Source: Vicugna pacos
Lineage: Eukaryota > Chordata > Mammalia > Artiodactyla > Camelidae
Direction of reading: 5' to 3'
DNA length: 64,000 nt
NCBI RefSeq assembly: GCF_048564905.1
Contig: NC_133005.1
Coordinates: 22,065,501-22,129,500, forward strand
Shown: piece after piece, positions 11,031-22,474 of the stretch
How positions within the stretch are numbered: position 1 is the first letter of the stretch
Layout: each line of letters opens with the position of its first letter
Translations under genes and position numbers: made by a program
Notes under the pieces: generated by a model
Told to the model about the DNA's origin: nothing
Database searches by the model: none
What the model saw: only the letters and a program-made list of their open reading frames with translations

Positions 11031-11285
11031 TATGTGTGTGTCTGTGTGTGTGTGTGCATGTCTGCTTGTGTCCCTGGGTGTCCTCTGTGTGTGTCTCTGG
11101 ACGTCTATGTGTCTGGGCACTGGAGCACCTCTCTGGACTTCTGTGTGTCTGTGTACATAGGTACATAGACCCTGTGGCTGCTGTGTACATAACTCTGTCT
11201 GTGTGTGTGTGTCTGAGTCATGTATACGATTGTGAGGACCTTTTTGTTGTCTGTCCTTGTGTCTCTGTGTGTCCCCAAGCATATG
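11031..11285 (+). repeat. Degenerate TG/TCTG-rich tandem tract
   Basis: About 250 bp of imperfect TGTGTG, TCTGTG and TGTGTC units with unique interruptions, probably a decayed (TG)n/(TCTG)n satellite. On the minus strand it produces a long but meaningless open frame rich in Thr and His. Confidence 0.75.
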
Positions 11286-11576
11286 TGTCCACCCCTCTAG
11301 CTCTATCGGCTTCCCATGACCCCACTTGTTGGCCCATCTCACTTTCCAGCCAGCCTCAATCCCCTCCAGGATGCTAACGGCCCTATGATCTCTCAGCTGT
11401 GAGGTCCCTGAGCTCATTGGCACCTGGGAGCTGGAGCAGGGTAGAGCGGCAGGCATCCCTGAGGTCCCATAGACATTGACCCTTGGGCCTCCCACTCCCC
11501 ACCCCCACCCCAGGATTGGCTCCTGACTTAAAATTACCAATCTCAGATCAGGCTGCCAGGAGCCTGCAACGAGCTG

Positions 11577-11590
11577 GTTCCCATGGCAAC
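11577..11590 (+). promoter_or_regulatory. X-box-like RFX palindrome
   Basis: GTTCCCATGGCAAC matches the RFX X-box pattern of two half sites around CCATGG. It is followed at 11,611-11,630 by two CATAAA elements ('ctcataaaacaggtcataaa') that resemble CDX/HOX sites. No repeat family explains the 11,540-11,640 stretch. Function is inferred from motifs only. Confidence 0.4.
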
Positions 11591-11729
11591 GTGGAAGCCG
11601 CCAGGCCGGGCTCATAAAACAGGTCATAAAGCAGAGGGATGGGAGGAGGAGTGCGGGCTGCAGGGCTGAGAGAGCTGAGGAGTAGGCGCTGGGGCCTCTT
11701 TCCTCAGAGACCTCGCCATCCACCTAGTG

Positions 11730-11845
11730 GGCAGCCAGACCTGGGTCCTGTCTCTGCCTCCACGTTGAGTGACCTAGGAGAGCTCCGTCGTCTCCTAAGC
11801 CTCAGTTTTTTCCTCCATGAAATGGAGTAAAACAGCCCCATAGTA
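11730..11845 (+). repeat. MIR SINE fragment
   Basis: 'gacctgggtcctgtctctgc', 'gagtgacctaggag' and 'tcctccatgaaatggag' follow the MIR core on the + strand. Confidence 0.55.
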
Positions 11846-11954
11846 CTGCCTCCAGGTACCTGGATTCAGGCAGGCCCTGGTGAAAGGCCCAGCAGGACTC
11901 GAGCCCGGATTGAGTTCCCTGAGCCTCAGTTTCCCATCAGTAAAACAAAGCTAA

Positions 11955-12145
11955 TGGAAACAGCATGACGAGCGGCTAGCTTGAGGGAGCACTGGGTTCA
12001 AACTCAGCTCCATCTGCAAGCTATGTGACCTTGGGCAAGAGGCTTAAGTCTCCAAGCCAAACTTCTTCACCTCTAAAATGGAGACCAAAATGTCACAGGA
12101 TATTTTTGAGAATCAAATCAAAGTTTATGAAACACTCAGCTTGGT
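11955..12145 (+). repeat. MIR SINE fossil
   Basis: 'actgggttcaaactcagctc', 'aagctatgtgaccttgggca' and 'cttcacctctaaaatggaga' are MIR core landmarks. Confidence 0.7.
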
Positions 12146-12194
12146 CCTGGTCCAAATACTGGCTGCAGCTGTCAGTAAAAATAACAGCTAATAG

Positions 12195-12400
12195 TAATAA
12201 TAGTGGTTATTTTCTGCCAAAAGCACTTGTTTAAATACTTTGCACATAGCAATTTATTTCATCCTCACAAGTTATAATTATTCCCATTTTACAGATGAGG
12301 ACACCAAGGCACAAGAGGTTAAGTGACTCACCCCAAGTCGCACGGCTGTGGGAGGCAGAGTTCCAGTTTGGATCTGGAGCTCTGGTTCTCTCAGCCACAA
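12195..12400 (+). repeat. Old interspersed repeat, family B
   Basis: 'tatttcatcctcacaagtta', 'cccattttacagatgaggac' and 'aggttaagtgactcacccca' mark a family B copy directly after a MIR. Confidence 0.6.
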
Positions 12401-12624
12401 CCCTGTCACCACCCAGGACTGCCTCTCCTCCCTGCCAGGGGCCCCCACAAGGAGCCTGTGTGGTGGGAGAAGACAGAATGGGGACGAGCCAGCCCGCTCA
12501 GCCCAGGGACCTCACAGAGGGCTTCGTGAGCCCAGACTTCGGGCCTGGTTCTCCAGAAGGACTTGGGGAGGAAAGCTGCAAGGACCACGGAGACCACCTT
12601 CTTCAACACCTCCTACTCCCGTTG

Positions 12625-12715
12625 CTCAGATGGAGAAAGGGAGGCCCAGAGAGGCCTCCTGACTTGTGCAAAGTTGCCTAGCAAGATGGCGGCTGCTAGG
12701 ACGCAAGCCCAGGCC
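12625..12715 (+). repeat. Family B fragment carrying X-box-like and YY1-like motifs
   Basis: 'cagatggagaaagggaggcc' and 'cagagaggcctcctgacttg' align with family B. Where the consensus should read like 'ggtcacacagctagtaagtg', this copy has GTTGCCTAGCAAG (12,673-12,685, RFX-like) overlapping AAGATGGCGGC (12,683-12,693, a full YY1 match). The motifs therefore probably arose inside an old repeat. Confidence 0.45.
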
Positions 12716-12824
12716 CCCTTTCCCCAAAGCCAGTTATTCTCTGAATAAACCCCCTGCTGCTCAAATACCCCAGGCCATGGGGTATTCGATTAGAAGAAAG
12801 CAAAATAATAGCAATTTCTGTGTC

Positions 12825-13035
12825 TCGAGTGCAGCGCCCTTCACATGCCCCTTACTGAGTCCTTGCAGCAGTCTGATAAGGTATAAGGCACACATTATCA
12901 ACATGTTCCCATTTTAGAGATGAGAAAATTGAGGATCAGAGAGAGGAAGTGACTTGCCCCAGGTGACAGGGCTGGACAGTTGGAGAGCAGAGACGTGAAC
13001 CCAGACCTGCTGGTTCTAGAGCGGTGGGTACACAG
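12825..13035 (+). repeat. Old interspersed repeat, family B
   Basis: 'cccattttagagatgagaaa', 'gaggaagtgacttgccccag' and 'gtgaacccagacctgctggt' follow family B order. Confidence 0.6.
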
Positions 13036-13204
13036 AAGCCCCAGCTCTTAATGCTGGGCTCTTTCTGTGATGTAACTCTTGGCAGGGCCCGTGGGGCAGC
13101 CTTGTGCTGGATGCAGCCAGGGCCCTGGGCAAAGTCATTGACACTAGGAGCAGGCAGGGAGGGGCACCAGCATTTACCTATTTGTTGTTGTTTTTTTTAA
13201 TTTA

Positions 13205-14010
13205 TTATTTATTCATTCATTCACCCAACAAATGTTTATTAAGGGCCTATTCTGGGCAGGCACTGGGGATGTAGCAAGGAACAAAACAGCAGTCCCTGGC
13301 CTCACGGACCTCGTGTCTGAGTGGGGAGAGGCAGACAATAAACAGAAGAAACAACAGAGATGCGTGTCAGGAGCTGATAAGTGCTGTGGAGAGAAACAAA
13401 GCAGGAGGTGGGGACCGCGCATCATGGTGGGTCAGAGAAGGCTTCTCCGAGGTGGTGACATTTGAATGGTGATCCGAAGGAGGTGAGGGCATGTGGGGAT
13501 ATCCAGGGAAGGATTTGTGGCAGAGGAACCAGCCGGAGCCAAGGCCCCGAGGTGGGAGCGTGTCTGGCACATTGGAGGAACAGAGAGCAGGTCCTCGCGG
13601 CTGGAGCACAGCAGGTGAGGGAAGGGGGCTGGCGGGGAGGAGGTAGAGGGGTCAGTGGGTGTCAGCCCTAGCAGGGCCCGTAGGATTTTCTTCTGAGTGA
13701 GACTGGAATCATTGCAGATTCTGAGCAGAGGAGTGGAATAATCTGATTTCATTTTTCAGAGATGCTTCTGGCTGCTGGGGTGAGGAGGTACCGCAGGGAG
13801 CAAGGGCAGGAATATGGGCTAGAAAGTTACTGCGAGTGTCAGAGGATGGAGGCTGGGGCGGCAGGAGTGGAGGAGACGATGTGGAGGGGGGCACCTTTGG
13901 ATATATTTTAAAGGTTCAGCCACAAGCTTGGGGTGGGAAAAGCCTGATCCAGGATGACTGCAGGCTTTTTGTCTGGAGCGAGAATGGAGTTGTCATTTAC
14001 GGAGGTGGAG
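13205..14010 (+). repeat. Family A, longest copy in the window
   Basis: About 800 bp with the complete order: 'ttcattcattcacccaacaa', 'ctgggcaggcactggggatg', 'gacctcgtgtctgagtgggg', 'gaggtggtgacatttgaatg', 'ttgtggcagaggaaccagcc', 'gagcagaggagtggaataat', 'ttcagagatgcttctggctg' and 'ggatatattttaaaggttca'. It is the best template in the window for recognising the other family A copies. No coding capacity is visible. Confidence 0.65.
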
Positions 14011-14089
14011 AAGCTGCCGGGAAAGCAGGTTTGTTCTTGGGCTTCGCACATCTCAGTTCATTTAAGCCTCACTTCATACCCACAGCTCT

Positions 14090-14280
14090 TACACTTGAGC
14101 GAGCCTCAGAGTCACCTGAGAGACTTGTTAAAACCCAGAATGCTGGGCCCCACCGCCAGAGTTTCTATTCAGTGGTTGGGGCTGGCGGGGGTGGGGGTAG
14201 TGGCAATGGTGAGACTTTGCATTTCTAATTGGTCCCTGGCGATGCTGCAGTTCCCAGGACCTCGCTTTGAGAACCACAGG
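14090..14280 (+). mobile_element. MER5A-type hAT DNA transposon fossil
   Basis: 'gagtcacctgagagacttgt', 'tgctgggccccaccgccaga', 'gactttgcatttctaattgg' and 'cgctttgagaaccacagg' are near-consensus MER5A landmarks over its full length, inserted just beyond a family A copy. Confidence 0.85.
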
Positions 14281-14289
14281 GTGACGTGA

Positions 14290-15125
14290 CTGTTACAGCT
14301 GAGAAAATAGAGGCTGGGACAGGGAAAGTGACTGGCCGACTCCACACCACTGGGTCACTTGTCATAGAGCCAGCAACTGAGTCAGGATCTCTTGGGTCCT
14401 TGGCCAGGCACTTCTGGTTCCTGATGGGGAGAGAAAGAAGCCCCTAGAAGTTTAGGTTCAAGACCATCCCTCACTCCCTGCCCTCCATATACACATATTC
14501 AAGGCTGAGTCCTAAGGAAAGGACCCAGGGCCCTTCTGGTCTCAAGGGTGTTGAGAACTTTCTGCCTCTGTTTCCATATATACCAGAATTAAGCTGGGGA
14601 GCGAGGCTGGGTGGCCACGTCTGTTGGCTCCAGTTTCTCCCTGCCCCCGCTTGATCCTGCCTGGCTGAGCAGAGCTCTGCGCCCAGTAGGAAGTCTGGTG
14701 AGGTTCACTGTAAAACATGGCATCCTCATCCCCTTGTTTCACCCCATTTGCCGTGTTCGCGGGCTGTGGTTGTCGGGGCGCTGTCTGCCATCTGTTTCCT
14801 GTTCTCCTCGTTGTGAGCACGTGGAAGGGTTGTGCTTTCCTGCCCTTTGAAGTTAGGCGCAGCCGTGGGACTTGATTTAATGAAAGATCTCTGAGCAGAA
14901 GTGAGGCACGTCTCTTCCTCATGAAGCCTGAAGAGCTGCTGAGCATTGGCTCCCTCCACCCCCCGCCAGGGAGACAGGTGGGCTCTGGACCCGAGGGCTT
15001 GCCAGCTTGGGTGCCTGACTAGGACAATGTGGAGCAGAGGCCCTGCCAGCTGGAGATGGACGTGTAACATGAGTAAGAAACAAACGTTTGTTTTCCGTTT
15101 CGTTTTGTTTTGTTTTATTTTTTAA
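14290..15125. other. Unassigned stretch, no gene
   Basis: A family B-like piece occupies about 14,285-14,400 ('gctgagaaaatagaggctgg', 'agccagcaactgagtcagga'). The rest has no recognised repeat or exon. A T-rich run with TTTTG units lies at 15,090-15,125. Confidence 0.4.
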
Positions 15126-15126
15126 G

Positions 15127-15285
15127 ACAGAGGTTGGCAAACTTTCTTGGCCAGAAAATGAATACTTTAGGCTTGTTGCAGCCGCTCAACTCTGCGAGGA
15201 AGCAGAAAGCACAATGAGTCAACGAGTGTGGCTATGTTCTGATGAAACTTCATTTACTAAAACAAGTGACCGGCTCGCAAGCTGA
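15127..15285 (+). mobile_element. Non-autonomous hAT-like DNA transposon fossil
   Basis: 'gaggttggcaaactttcttg', 'gccagaaaatgaatacttta', 'ctcaactctgcgaggaagca' and 'gaaacttcatttactaaaac' match the widespread 'ggttggcaaactttttctgtaaa...' transposon family in order. I do not recall its exact name. Confidence 0.55.
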
Positions 15286-15289
15286 AAGT

Positions 15290-16329
15290 TTTCCACTGTT
15301 TGAAGCCTTGAGAACTGGGGCTTGTGTGTTTCTGCATCGTGACCTTGCCATACTGACTATTCCACGTTCATGGTGGCCTTGCTGGTATAGGCCATGGAGC
15401 CTACAGTGCCTGCCCAAGGGCAGGGCGGTAACAAGGGAAGCACATTTGACGTTGCCTGGAGATCTTGTGGTTTCCCTGCCGGGTCCTCCTCCCACTTGCT
15501 CCCTTCTCTCTGTCCTGGGAGGTTGGCCCTCAGGAACCACGTCAATGGCCTCCCTTGTCCTTTGGCCTCTTGGACTTGGCCCATGGGGCACACTGACAGG
15601 ACACGGGAGGGAGGAAGGGGAGGTCGGGGTATTTATTCCCCAGTTCACTCCCTGCAGGGTCATCTCAGATGGACTGTGTCCCCCACCTGAAGGCCACGTC
15701 TGCAGATTCTCTCTCCTCTCACGCTTTTGGTTGATAAGAGATCATTTACACCAACCTGGGGTACCGCCTTATCCTTCCTGGGTTCCTATATGCTGCCCAT
15801 CCCCTTGTAAATCATCCCTTTGTGAAACCAGCATCAAATGATGACCCAGCTGGATGGGGCCATCTGCTCCTGCCAGGACCCTGCCAGGACCCTGGCTGGG
15901 ACCACTTTGAAGCACACATGTCAGGGCTGGAATTCTGATCTGGTCACTACCTTGGGTGACTCACTTCATCTCTCTGAGTCCCCTGGGTTTTCTCTTCTGC
16001 ACAACTGAGCAAAAAATAACCTCCAGAAGAGGAGGAGGGGTTTCATAAACTGTGATGTCTGTACAATGTCAGGAGGCACTGTAATTAGTTTTAGGAAAGA
16101 AGGGAGAGAGGAAGGGAGGAAGAAATCCCACAACAGTTTGAAAAGGGCGGGGTCCTTAGTGCATCTGCCAGTTGGGAACTGAGGCGAAGGCTGCGTGGGA
16201 TGGCACGTTCAGGGGCTCTGGGTGGGTCTGAGCCCTGGATGGACACCAGAGCAGCCATGTCTGGTTCAGCCCATTCTGGGGATATTGCTGGCAAAAGATC
16301 CCCCAAAGCAGGGGATGAGGCCTCAGCCA
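15290..16329. other. Unassigned stretch; partial MIR
   Basis: About 15,930-16,010 has MIR-like 'cttgggtgactcacttcatc' and 'tctgagtcccctgggttttc'. Longer open frames (15,242-15,841 + and 15,250-15,663 -) overlap on both strands, start inside a transposon fossil and show no domain, so they are not called. Confidence 0.45.
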
Positions 16330-16545
16330 GGCCCAGGCTCAAGTGTGGGTTTCGCTATTCCTTGCTGGGTGACCTTGGACAAGTGACACCACTTCTCTGT
16401 GCCTCATCCAAAATGGGGATAAAAATACCTCCCTCATGTGAAGATTAGAACATCAGCTCTAAGAGGGCAGGCATCCTGCCCCTCTTCTGCCAGCTGTATG
16501 CCGATGTCTGATGTACGGTTGATGCTCAGTGTGTATCGGGTGAGT
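16330..16545 (+). repeat. MIR SINE fossil
   Basis: 'tgctgggtgaccttggacaa', 'tctctgtgcctcatccaaaa' and 'gttgatgctcagtgtgtatc' follow MIR on the + strand. Confidence 0.65.
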
Positions 16546-17794
16546 GAATGAATGCGTCTGTGTAGGGCACTGAGCACAGCACCTTCCGCTGTAAAGCCAA
16601 CGAATGGCAGCGTCGAGTAAACAGTAGTTCTTATGAGCTGAGTTTTGTCTTGGCCTGTTTTACAAGAGGCAGGTGCCTGGAGGTTACCTGCATGGGCCCT
16701 GGAATCTTCCTGCCTGGGTTGAAGTCCTGGTTTTACCAGTTTCCAGCTCCAGGCGTTTGGCACCTCACTTAAACTTCCTCCTGTGAAATATGGGATTCAG
16801 AGCACCACCTGCCTCCTAGAATTGCTGAAGACGCGCACTGGCAGAGTCAGTGCTGATGGAGGGTACCCATCGCTCTCCATGCTTTTGCTGGGGGGTGGGC
16901 AGGTTCTTAAGTACCAGAGATCTTGCTGACATTACCCCTGGCCTGAGGACAGGAGACCCTGACAACTTACCATGTGATATTGGACTATCCCTGCCCCCCA
17001 AGAGCCTCAGCTCTCCTCTCTGTGAAGTGGGAGGTGGGGGTTGAAGCGGGGGATCTCTGAGGTCCCATGCAGCTCTTAACCACACACGGGCTACCCTCCT
17101 GGCCAGCCCTATGCTCACCATGACCTCTCGTGCCCAGGAGGTGGGGCATCTATCCACAGCCCTCCCTGTGTACCTGGGCCAGGGGCAAGAGTGATGATGT
17201 CACAAACACTACTGCTAATGGTTTGTGGCCTTGGTATTATTTCAAAGCTGCAGTGTGGGGAGGAAGGCCTCCTGGGAGTGGGGGCCCCTGCCCTTTCCAG
17301 GCCCCTCCTCCTTTGTGCCCAATCCCTCACCAGCCCAGTGGTGGCAGCAACTGCTGGTGCAGGGGAGGCGGCAGCCCCTTGGCGCCTGAAGCTGGGAAAT
17401 GTGTTCCTCACAAGTGCCACGAGGCTTCTTTTTTTAACCACCACGAGCTGACTAATGCCTGAGAGTGTCAGTCCTTCCCTGGTGGCAGCGCAGGTGCCCC
17501 AGAGAACGGTGTGAGGTGCGCCACCCCCGGAGGGGAAAGGAGGCTGCTGCCAGGAGGCCTGGGACCCCTGTGTGTCCCCAGAGCCCGACCCCAGCCCCTG
17601 GATGTGTGTCCCTCCATCAGGGCTCCTGTCTTCTGAGCCCCACTCCCCTCTGACTCTCCACCCCCTTTTGAAGCCCTCACCCCGTCTCTGAACCTTAGCC
17701 TCCCTGCTCAGTCTCCACATCCTTTTCTGGATGTCACCCTGTCCCCTCTTTGGGCACCTCCCCCTCCCACATCTGCAGGGCTGGCCGTAGACGA
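16546..17794. other. Unassigned stretch with MIR remnants
   Basis: MIR-like words occur at about 16,690-16,800 ('gggttgaagtcctggtttta') and 16,970-17,060. The part at 17,180-17,250, with 'gtgatgatgtcacaaacact', looks low-copy. No exon is supported. Confidence 0.4.
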
Positions 17795-17935
17795 CTAAGC
17801 CCTGCTCTGGGAGTCAGCGAGCTGGGCCAAGACTCAGTTCAGCAGCTTGTAACTCTTTGTGCAACTCTTGTCCCCATTTGGGTCACAATTTCACCATATG
17901 TGTCATGAGAAGATTAGACCTGATGAATGAAAAGG
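17795..17935 (+). repeat. MIR SINE fragment
   Basis: 'cttgtaactctttgtgcaac' and 'gtcatgagaagattagacct' fit the MIR middle and 3' part. Confidence 0.5.
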
Positions 17936-18879
17936 TCCCTTCGCACACTGAGCAGGGAACTTTTCCTGGAAACTCAAGTCCCTTCCACTTGGGTGAGATC
18001 GAAGCACCCCAGCAACCTTTCCTCCGTGGAGGTGGTGGCCCCCGCCTCCCCCCAGAGTTCATTTCCTCTGAACAGCAAGGGCTCTCAGCAGCTGTCTCCT
18101 TGGTATATTTTTGGATTCACTTGACTTTTGCAAGAGTAGTGGCAGCTTCCCCTTCCCAGAGTCAGCAGTGTTTGCTCCAAACGGGCCCCCGTTTGGTCTG
18201 GTTCCCATCCTACCTTGCACCTTGCACAATCTAAAACTTGTCCAGGGTGTGTGTCTCTTGACAGTGGCCAAGCAGCCTCCCCGAAGTTCCCCTGGCCAGT
18301 GAAGTTGTCACCGTGAGGGCACAGCACACTGCACTAACTCGTTCTGATGGGCCAGTGCAGGATGTGGGGACTCTGTGGTGCCAGGGCCAAACCCGGTTTC
18401 TGTAGCAGCCATGAAAATGCACCAGTCAGATCCGCTGCTGCAGGGGGTGTGTTTGATTGACAGCCCCAGCTGCTGCCCCTGGGGACACACTACCTTGTTC
18501 AGGTGGAGCCCTCACTTCCTGTGGGCTGCTCTCAGCCAATAGACTGCATGTGGTGGGCTACTGAAGCAGGCCATCCTGCAGAGATGCAGAAACCCTGCAA
18601 TAATGACTTTGGCTCAAGGACTCCCCATCGGCATGGCTGAACCTTTCTTGGGATTGTGCTGCAGTCTGAGACTCTTCCTTCCTGCCTTATCTCTTCCTCC
18701 TCCTCTTCATCCCTGAGGGTCAGACCTGCATCATTACGGCTCTGAAGACTGCCTTCTCCTGCTCCCTCTCTCAAAATCTCTTGCCTGTCGAATCCAATCT
18801 CGACATCTGCTTCTCTGTGGACCATGCTAACACAGTCATCAACTGGTAGGCTGTTGGAGTTATGTTACTCACAGCAAAT
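17936..18879. other. Unassigned low-copy stretch
   Basis: No exon with matching splice sites and no named repeat. A tract of CTT/CCT pyrimidines lies at about 18,675-18,710. Confidence 0.4.
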
Positions 18880-19210
18880 GATAAAAGCAACACCTAATAT
18901 TTAATGAGCACGTATTGTGGGACAGGGAATAGCTAATCTGATCCTTAAAGCAGCCTCTCGGAGGGAGACACTCTCCCCTTTTACAAGGAGGAAACTGAAA
19001 CTCAGAGAAGGAAGTAACTTACTCAAAGCCACAATTAGAAAATGACTGTAGAGTCTTAATAATTTTTTGTTAATATCTGTCTCACCCTCTTTACTTTATA
19101 AGCCAGTGAGTGCAGGCACTAAGTCACTTTTTGTTCATTATTGTGACCCCGCTCCTCAGAGCCTCATAGGAGCCCTTGGCTCTCAATAAATACTTGCAGA
19201 AAGTACAAAT
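18880..19210 (+). repeat. Family B copy followed by an L2 3' end
   Basis: Family B words ('taatgagcacgtattgtggg', 'cccttttacaaggaggaaac') run to about 19,060. 'taagccagtgagtgcaggca' and 'ctctcaataaatacttgcag' then mark an L2 end to 19,210. Confidence 0.55.
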
Positions 19211-19439
19211 GAAAAAATGAGCAGCAGAAGAGTTGTGAACATTGGTCAAGAGGCTTATCACCACTGGAAAAAGGAAGTACTTCAGGCTGTAAAAAGAAGG
19301 AGCTTTTGTCTGAAAAGTCCTCAGCCCCAGTTAAACATGAGGTGAGACTTTACTTTCTATATTTATTAAAATATATTTAGCTTCTCTTTCGTTCTCTCAC
19401 TCCTGTTATTTCCATACTTAGGAGGTAGAGCAAAGCAAC

Positions 19440-19590
19440 AACGCGAGAAATTAGTCAAATCTAGTACAACTCCTGACTTGGCCACCCACGACTTTCTGGG
19501 CCTCAGTTTCCTCATCAATTAAACGGGGGCAATAATGCCTATGGCACCAGGAAAGGGGATTAAGTGGGCACATGGCAGGTTCTCCTGTCA
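19440..19590 (+). repeat. MIR SINE fragment
   Basis: 'gggcctcagtttcctcatca', 'gggggcaataatgcctatgg' and 'ggattaagtgggcacatggc' follow MIR. Confidence 0.6.
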
Positions 19591-20009
19591 GTGCCTCCTA
19601 TTAGCCCATGGAGGTTGGGCAGAGCCCTGATGCCACGCTTGGGCCGGATGGGAAGACATAGTGGTTGTAGTGGCCAGAACATCAGTCCCCATAGGGGCTC
19701 GGGAAGCCCAGTGCTGGCAGCCTGCTCCCTCCTCCAGCTGCACAGTGGCATCCTGCCAGCCTTTCCGAGCCTGCGGACGACTCTCAGGCCCCTGGCTGTC
19801 CCAGTTTCTGCTGACAGCAGAGGGATAAGTGTGAGTCACCACATCAGCACCGGGTTTCCACAGCTGCCCTGGGGCCAGCAAGGCCTGACTGGATTAGTAA
19901 CTAGTGAGAGCAGTCCCTGCCCCTGATAGCGCCAGGGGCTCAGGAACCCAAGGCTGGCTGTCCCTGTGGCAGAAGGCCTTGGCGTCAGCTGTCCCAGCCT
20001 CCTTGGGCC

Positions 20010-20115
20010 TTACTTCAGAGATGGGGAAACCGAGGCCCAAGAGGGGAAAGGATTTGCCCCAAGTCACACTGAAACTCAGTGGCAGAATAGGAACTAGAGC
20101 CTGCATGTCCTAGTG
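20010..20115 (+). repeat. Family B fragment
   Basis: 'ttcagagatggggaaaccga' and 'tttgccccaagtcacactga' align with family B. Confidence 0.5.
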
Positions 20116-20184
20116 CCCACCTCAAGTGTTTATTCTTTCACTCACTCATTCATTCAGACTGTGTGTCCCAGCTCTAAAAAAACA

Positions 20185-20885
20185 GATCTCCATTCTGCCC
20201 ACTCTCCCCACCACTGTCATCCCCATGGGCCCAGCCATGGGTAGCTCCCACCTGGATGGCTGCTGCAGCCTCCAGCCAACCAAGGGGTGCTTTAATAAAA
20301 ATAAAAATTAGATCATGTTACCCCCTTGCGCACTCTTATAGTTTCCCATCTTACTCAAAATAAAAATCCAAGGGCATAACTAAGAGCCCTCAAGCTCTGT
20401 GGGTCTGGCCCTGTCCCTCTGGATTCTCGCTCTTACCCCCTCAGGCACTTGGTTCTAATCATGTTGGCCTCCTCAGTGTATCTGGAAGGTCCCAGGTCAG
20501 TCCCACCTCGGAGCCTTCCTATGTGCTGTTCCCTCTGAAAGGAACACTTGTCCCCCAGCATCTCCATAGCCAGTTCTTCCCATCCTTCCCATCTCAGTGC
20601 AAACACCCCCTCCTCAAGGAGCCTGGCCCAAGCAGCTTGCCCACCCCCACCCCACCCCAACTCCCTAGCCACCTTGTCTCATCCTCATAGCTCACAGAGC
20701 TATCACAGTGATCGCGTTGTCATTTGCTTACTTGTCTATTGATTGTAGTCCCCCACAGTGGATGCTTCCTGAAGGGAGGGATTTTATTCTCCACTGCAGC
20801 CCCAGTGCTTGAAAGAAGCTCTGGCACAGAGTAGGTGCTCAACAAACATTTCTTGAATGGATGAATGAATGAATCAATGAATGAA
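20185..20885 (+). mobile_element. L2 LINE 3' end, long copy
   Basis: About 700 bp in L2 order: 'tagatcatgttacccccttg', 'agctctgtgggtctggccct', 'cctatgtgctgttccctctg', 'cagtgcaaacaccccctcct', 'agagtaggtgctcaacaaac', and a terminal TGAATGAA simple tail (20,857-20,888). Confidence 0.8.
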
Positions 20886-20888
20886 TGA

Positions 20889-21849
20889 AAAGACTGAACG
20901 ATGGAGTTGGTAGATGTGGAGGGAGAGGGCTGATCTCGGGGAAGAATTACCAAAGAAAAAGTTTACTTATGTTTCTTCACTGATTTTATCCCATTTTTTC
21001 TGTGAGTAGTTACCCTCTTACTTTTCTTCTGGGCTCCTAGTGGCCTCCTTTCTGCAGCTTGCTTTTTGTTGCTACTGACTCATACCTATCCTCAAGAAAA
21101 TTAATTTACACCCAGGTGTGATAACAGAGCACTCTCATACAAATGAAGTTTTATTTTTAGCTACCTTCAATGGTTGAAGCCAAAGAAATGAATAGCTAAT
21201 AGTGGAATCCACTAGTGAGGTTGGGGGATTATCCTAACTCCCTGAGAGCACATTCAGTGTGCAGCTACCCTTCTGTCTCAGGTCAGGGCTAAGTGCCCAC
21301 CCCCAAGTCAGGCTGGACTCCACGGCCTTCTGGGTTGTGCTGGTCTGTATCACCTCATTCCCCTCCCTCACCCACCACTTTCCCAAGATAAATCAACCAG
21401 GTCAGTCAACACGTTTTGATGAAAAAGAAACAAGTTAGTCTTTTGACTCGACAAAGTGGGCCTTTCTCGAGGCAGAGGGGCTGGGGCAGTCGGGAGCTTG
21501 TGGAGTAAGCACTGCCGGGCCAAGACAAGGCCTCTTTTGTGCCCTGGGACAAAGATAGAGTGTCCCGGCAAGATGGGGCCAGGCCTTTCCAACGCCAGCT
21601 CCGGCAGCCCGGATTGGCTGGCGGTCAGACAAGCCCACCCCGTGACTAGGCAGCCCAGGCTCCTAGCCACCAGCTCCCCCCACAACCCCTCCCTTTGGCA
21701 AACAATTGGGCAGGAGTGAGATAAATCATGAAACCAGACTGTCTGCCCTGTCCTGGCCACCTGGTACTCATGGAGTTGGGAATTCTCAAACCTTACAGAC
21801 CTGATAGATGTAGGGTCGAGAGGCCTTGAGGCTTCCACGGCCTTTGGAG
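20889..21849. other. Low-copy stretch, possible conserved non-coding DNA
   Basis: No exon and no clear repeat. The AT-rich part 21,090-21,200 carries a T-box/E-box-like AGGTGTGA overlapping GATAA (around 21,114-21,124), and 21,690-21,730 carries 'caaacaattgggcagg'. Regulatory meaning is speculation. Confidence 0.35.
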
Positions 21850-22050
21850 ATGAACAGACTTCTTGGGTTTGGTTCCAGATTGGATGACCTTAGACAAGTC
21901 ACCTACCTTTTTGAGCTTCTGTTTGCCCATCTGCAAAATGACAGAATAACAGCTCACCTATAGCTATTGCATAGATTCAGTGAGGTGGCATTTCTTTAGA
22001 AGCAAGGCCCACACTGGGCACAGAGAGGACTCTCAGTCACTACGCTGCGC
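21850..22050 (+). repeat. MIR SINE fossil
   Basis: 'tgaccttagacaagtcacct', 'gttgcatagattcagtgagg'-like text at 21,967-21,986 and 'gcccatctgcaaaatgacag' follow MIR. Confidence 0.6.
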
Positions 22051-22474
22051 AGCACTTTACATCTGTTATCTCAATATATGCTCAGAATACCACCACTCTC
22101 CTCCCCAACTAGGAAGAAACTGAAGCTGGATGGAAACTTGGAGAAGCCAGACGCCTGGGAGGCATTCTGGAAGGGTAGAAGGTAGGAAGGTTTTGAGTAG
22201 TACAGATCCTGAGATGGTGAAAGAATCTCCAGGGCAGAAATGTTGAAAGAGCCAGAGACTAATGCTGGGCCATACCTCAGGGCCTTTGCATATGCTATGC
22301 CTTCTGTAGGGAATACTGTTTCCTTTCCTTTTTTAGGGGTGTTGTGGGGTGGGGGGTAGGGATAGGTTAATGCTTTCTTGCCTTTTGAGACTCAACAGGC
22401 TAGGGAATGAGAAAATTCACCTTTCACTGGGAAATATTTTATACTGTTTAAATTTTTTGCTACATGGAAATGTT

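Noticed and set aside
10854-11723. A 289-codon minus-strand open frame
   Set aside because: It crosses an L1 3' end and a degenerate TG-rich tract, and its His/Thr-rich middle is simply that repeat read in reverse.
15242-15841. A 199-codon plus-strand open frame
   Set aside because: It begins inside a transposon fossil, has overlapping frames on the other strand and no domain.
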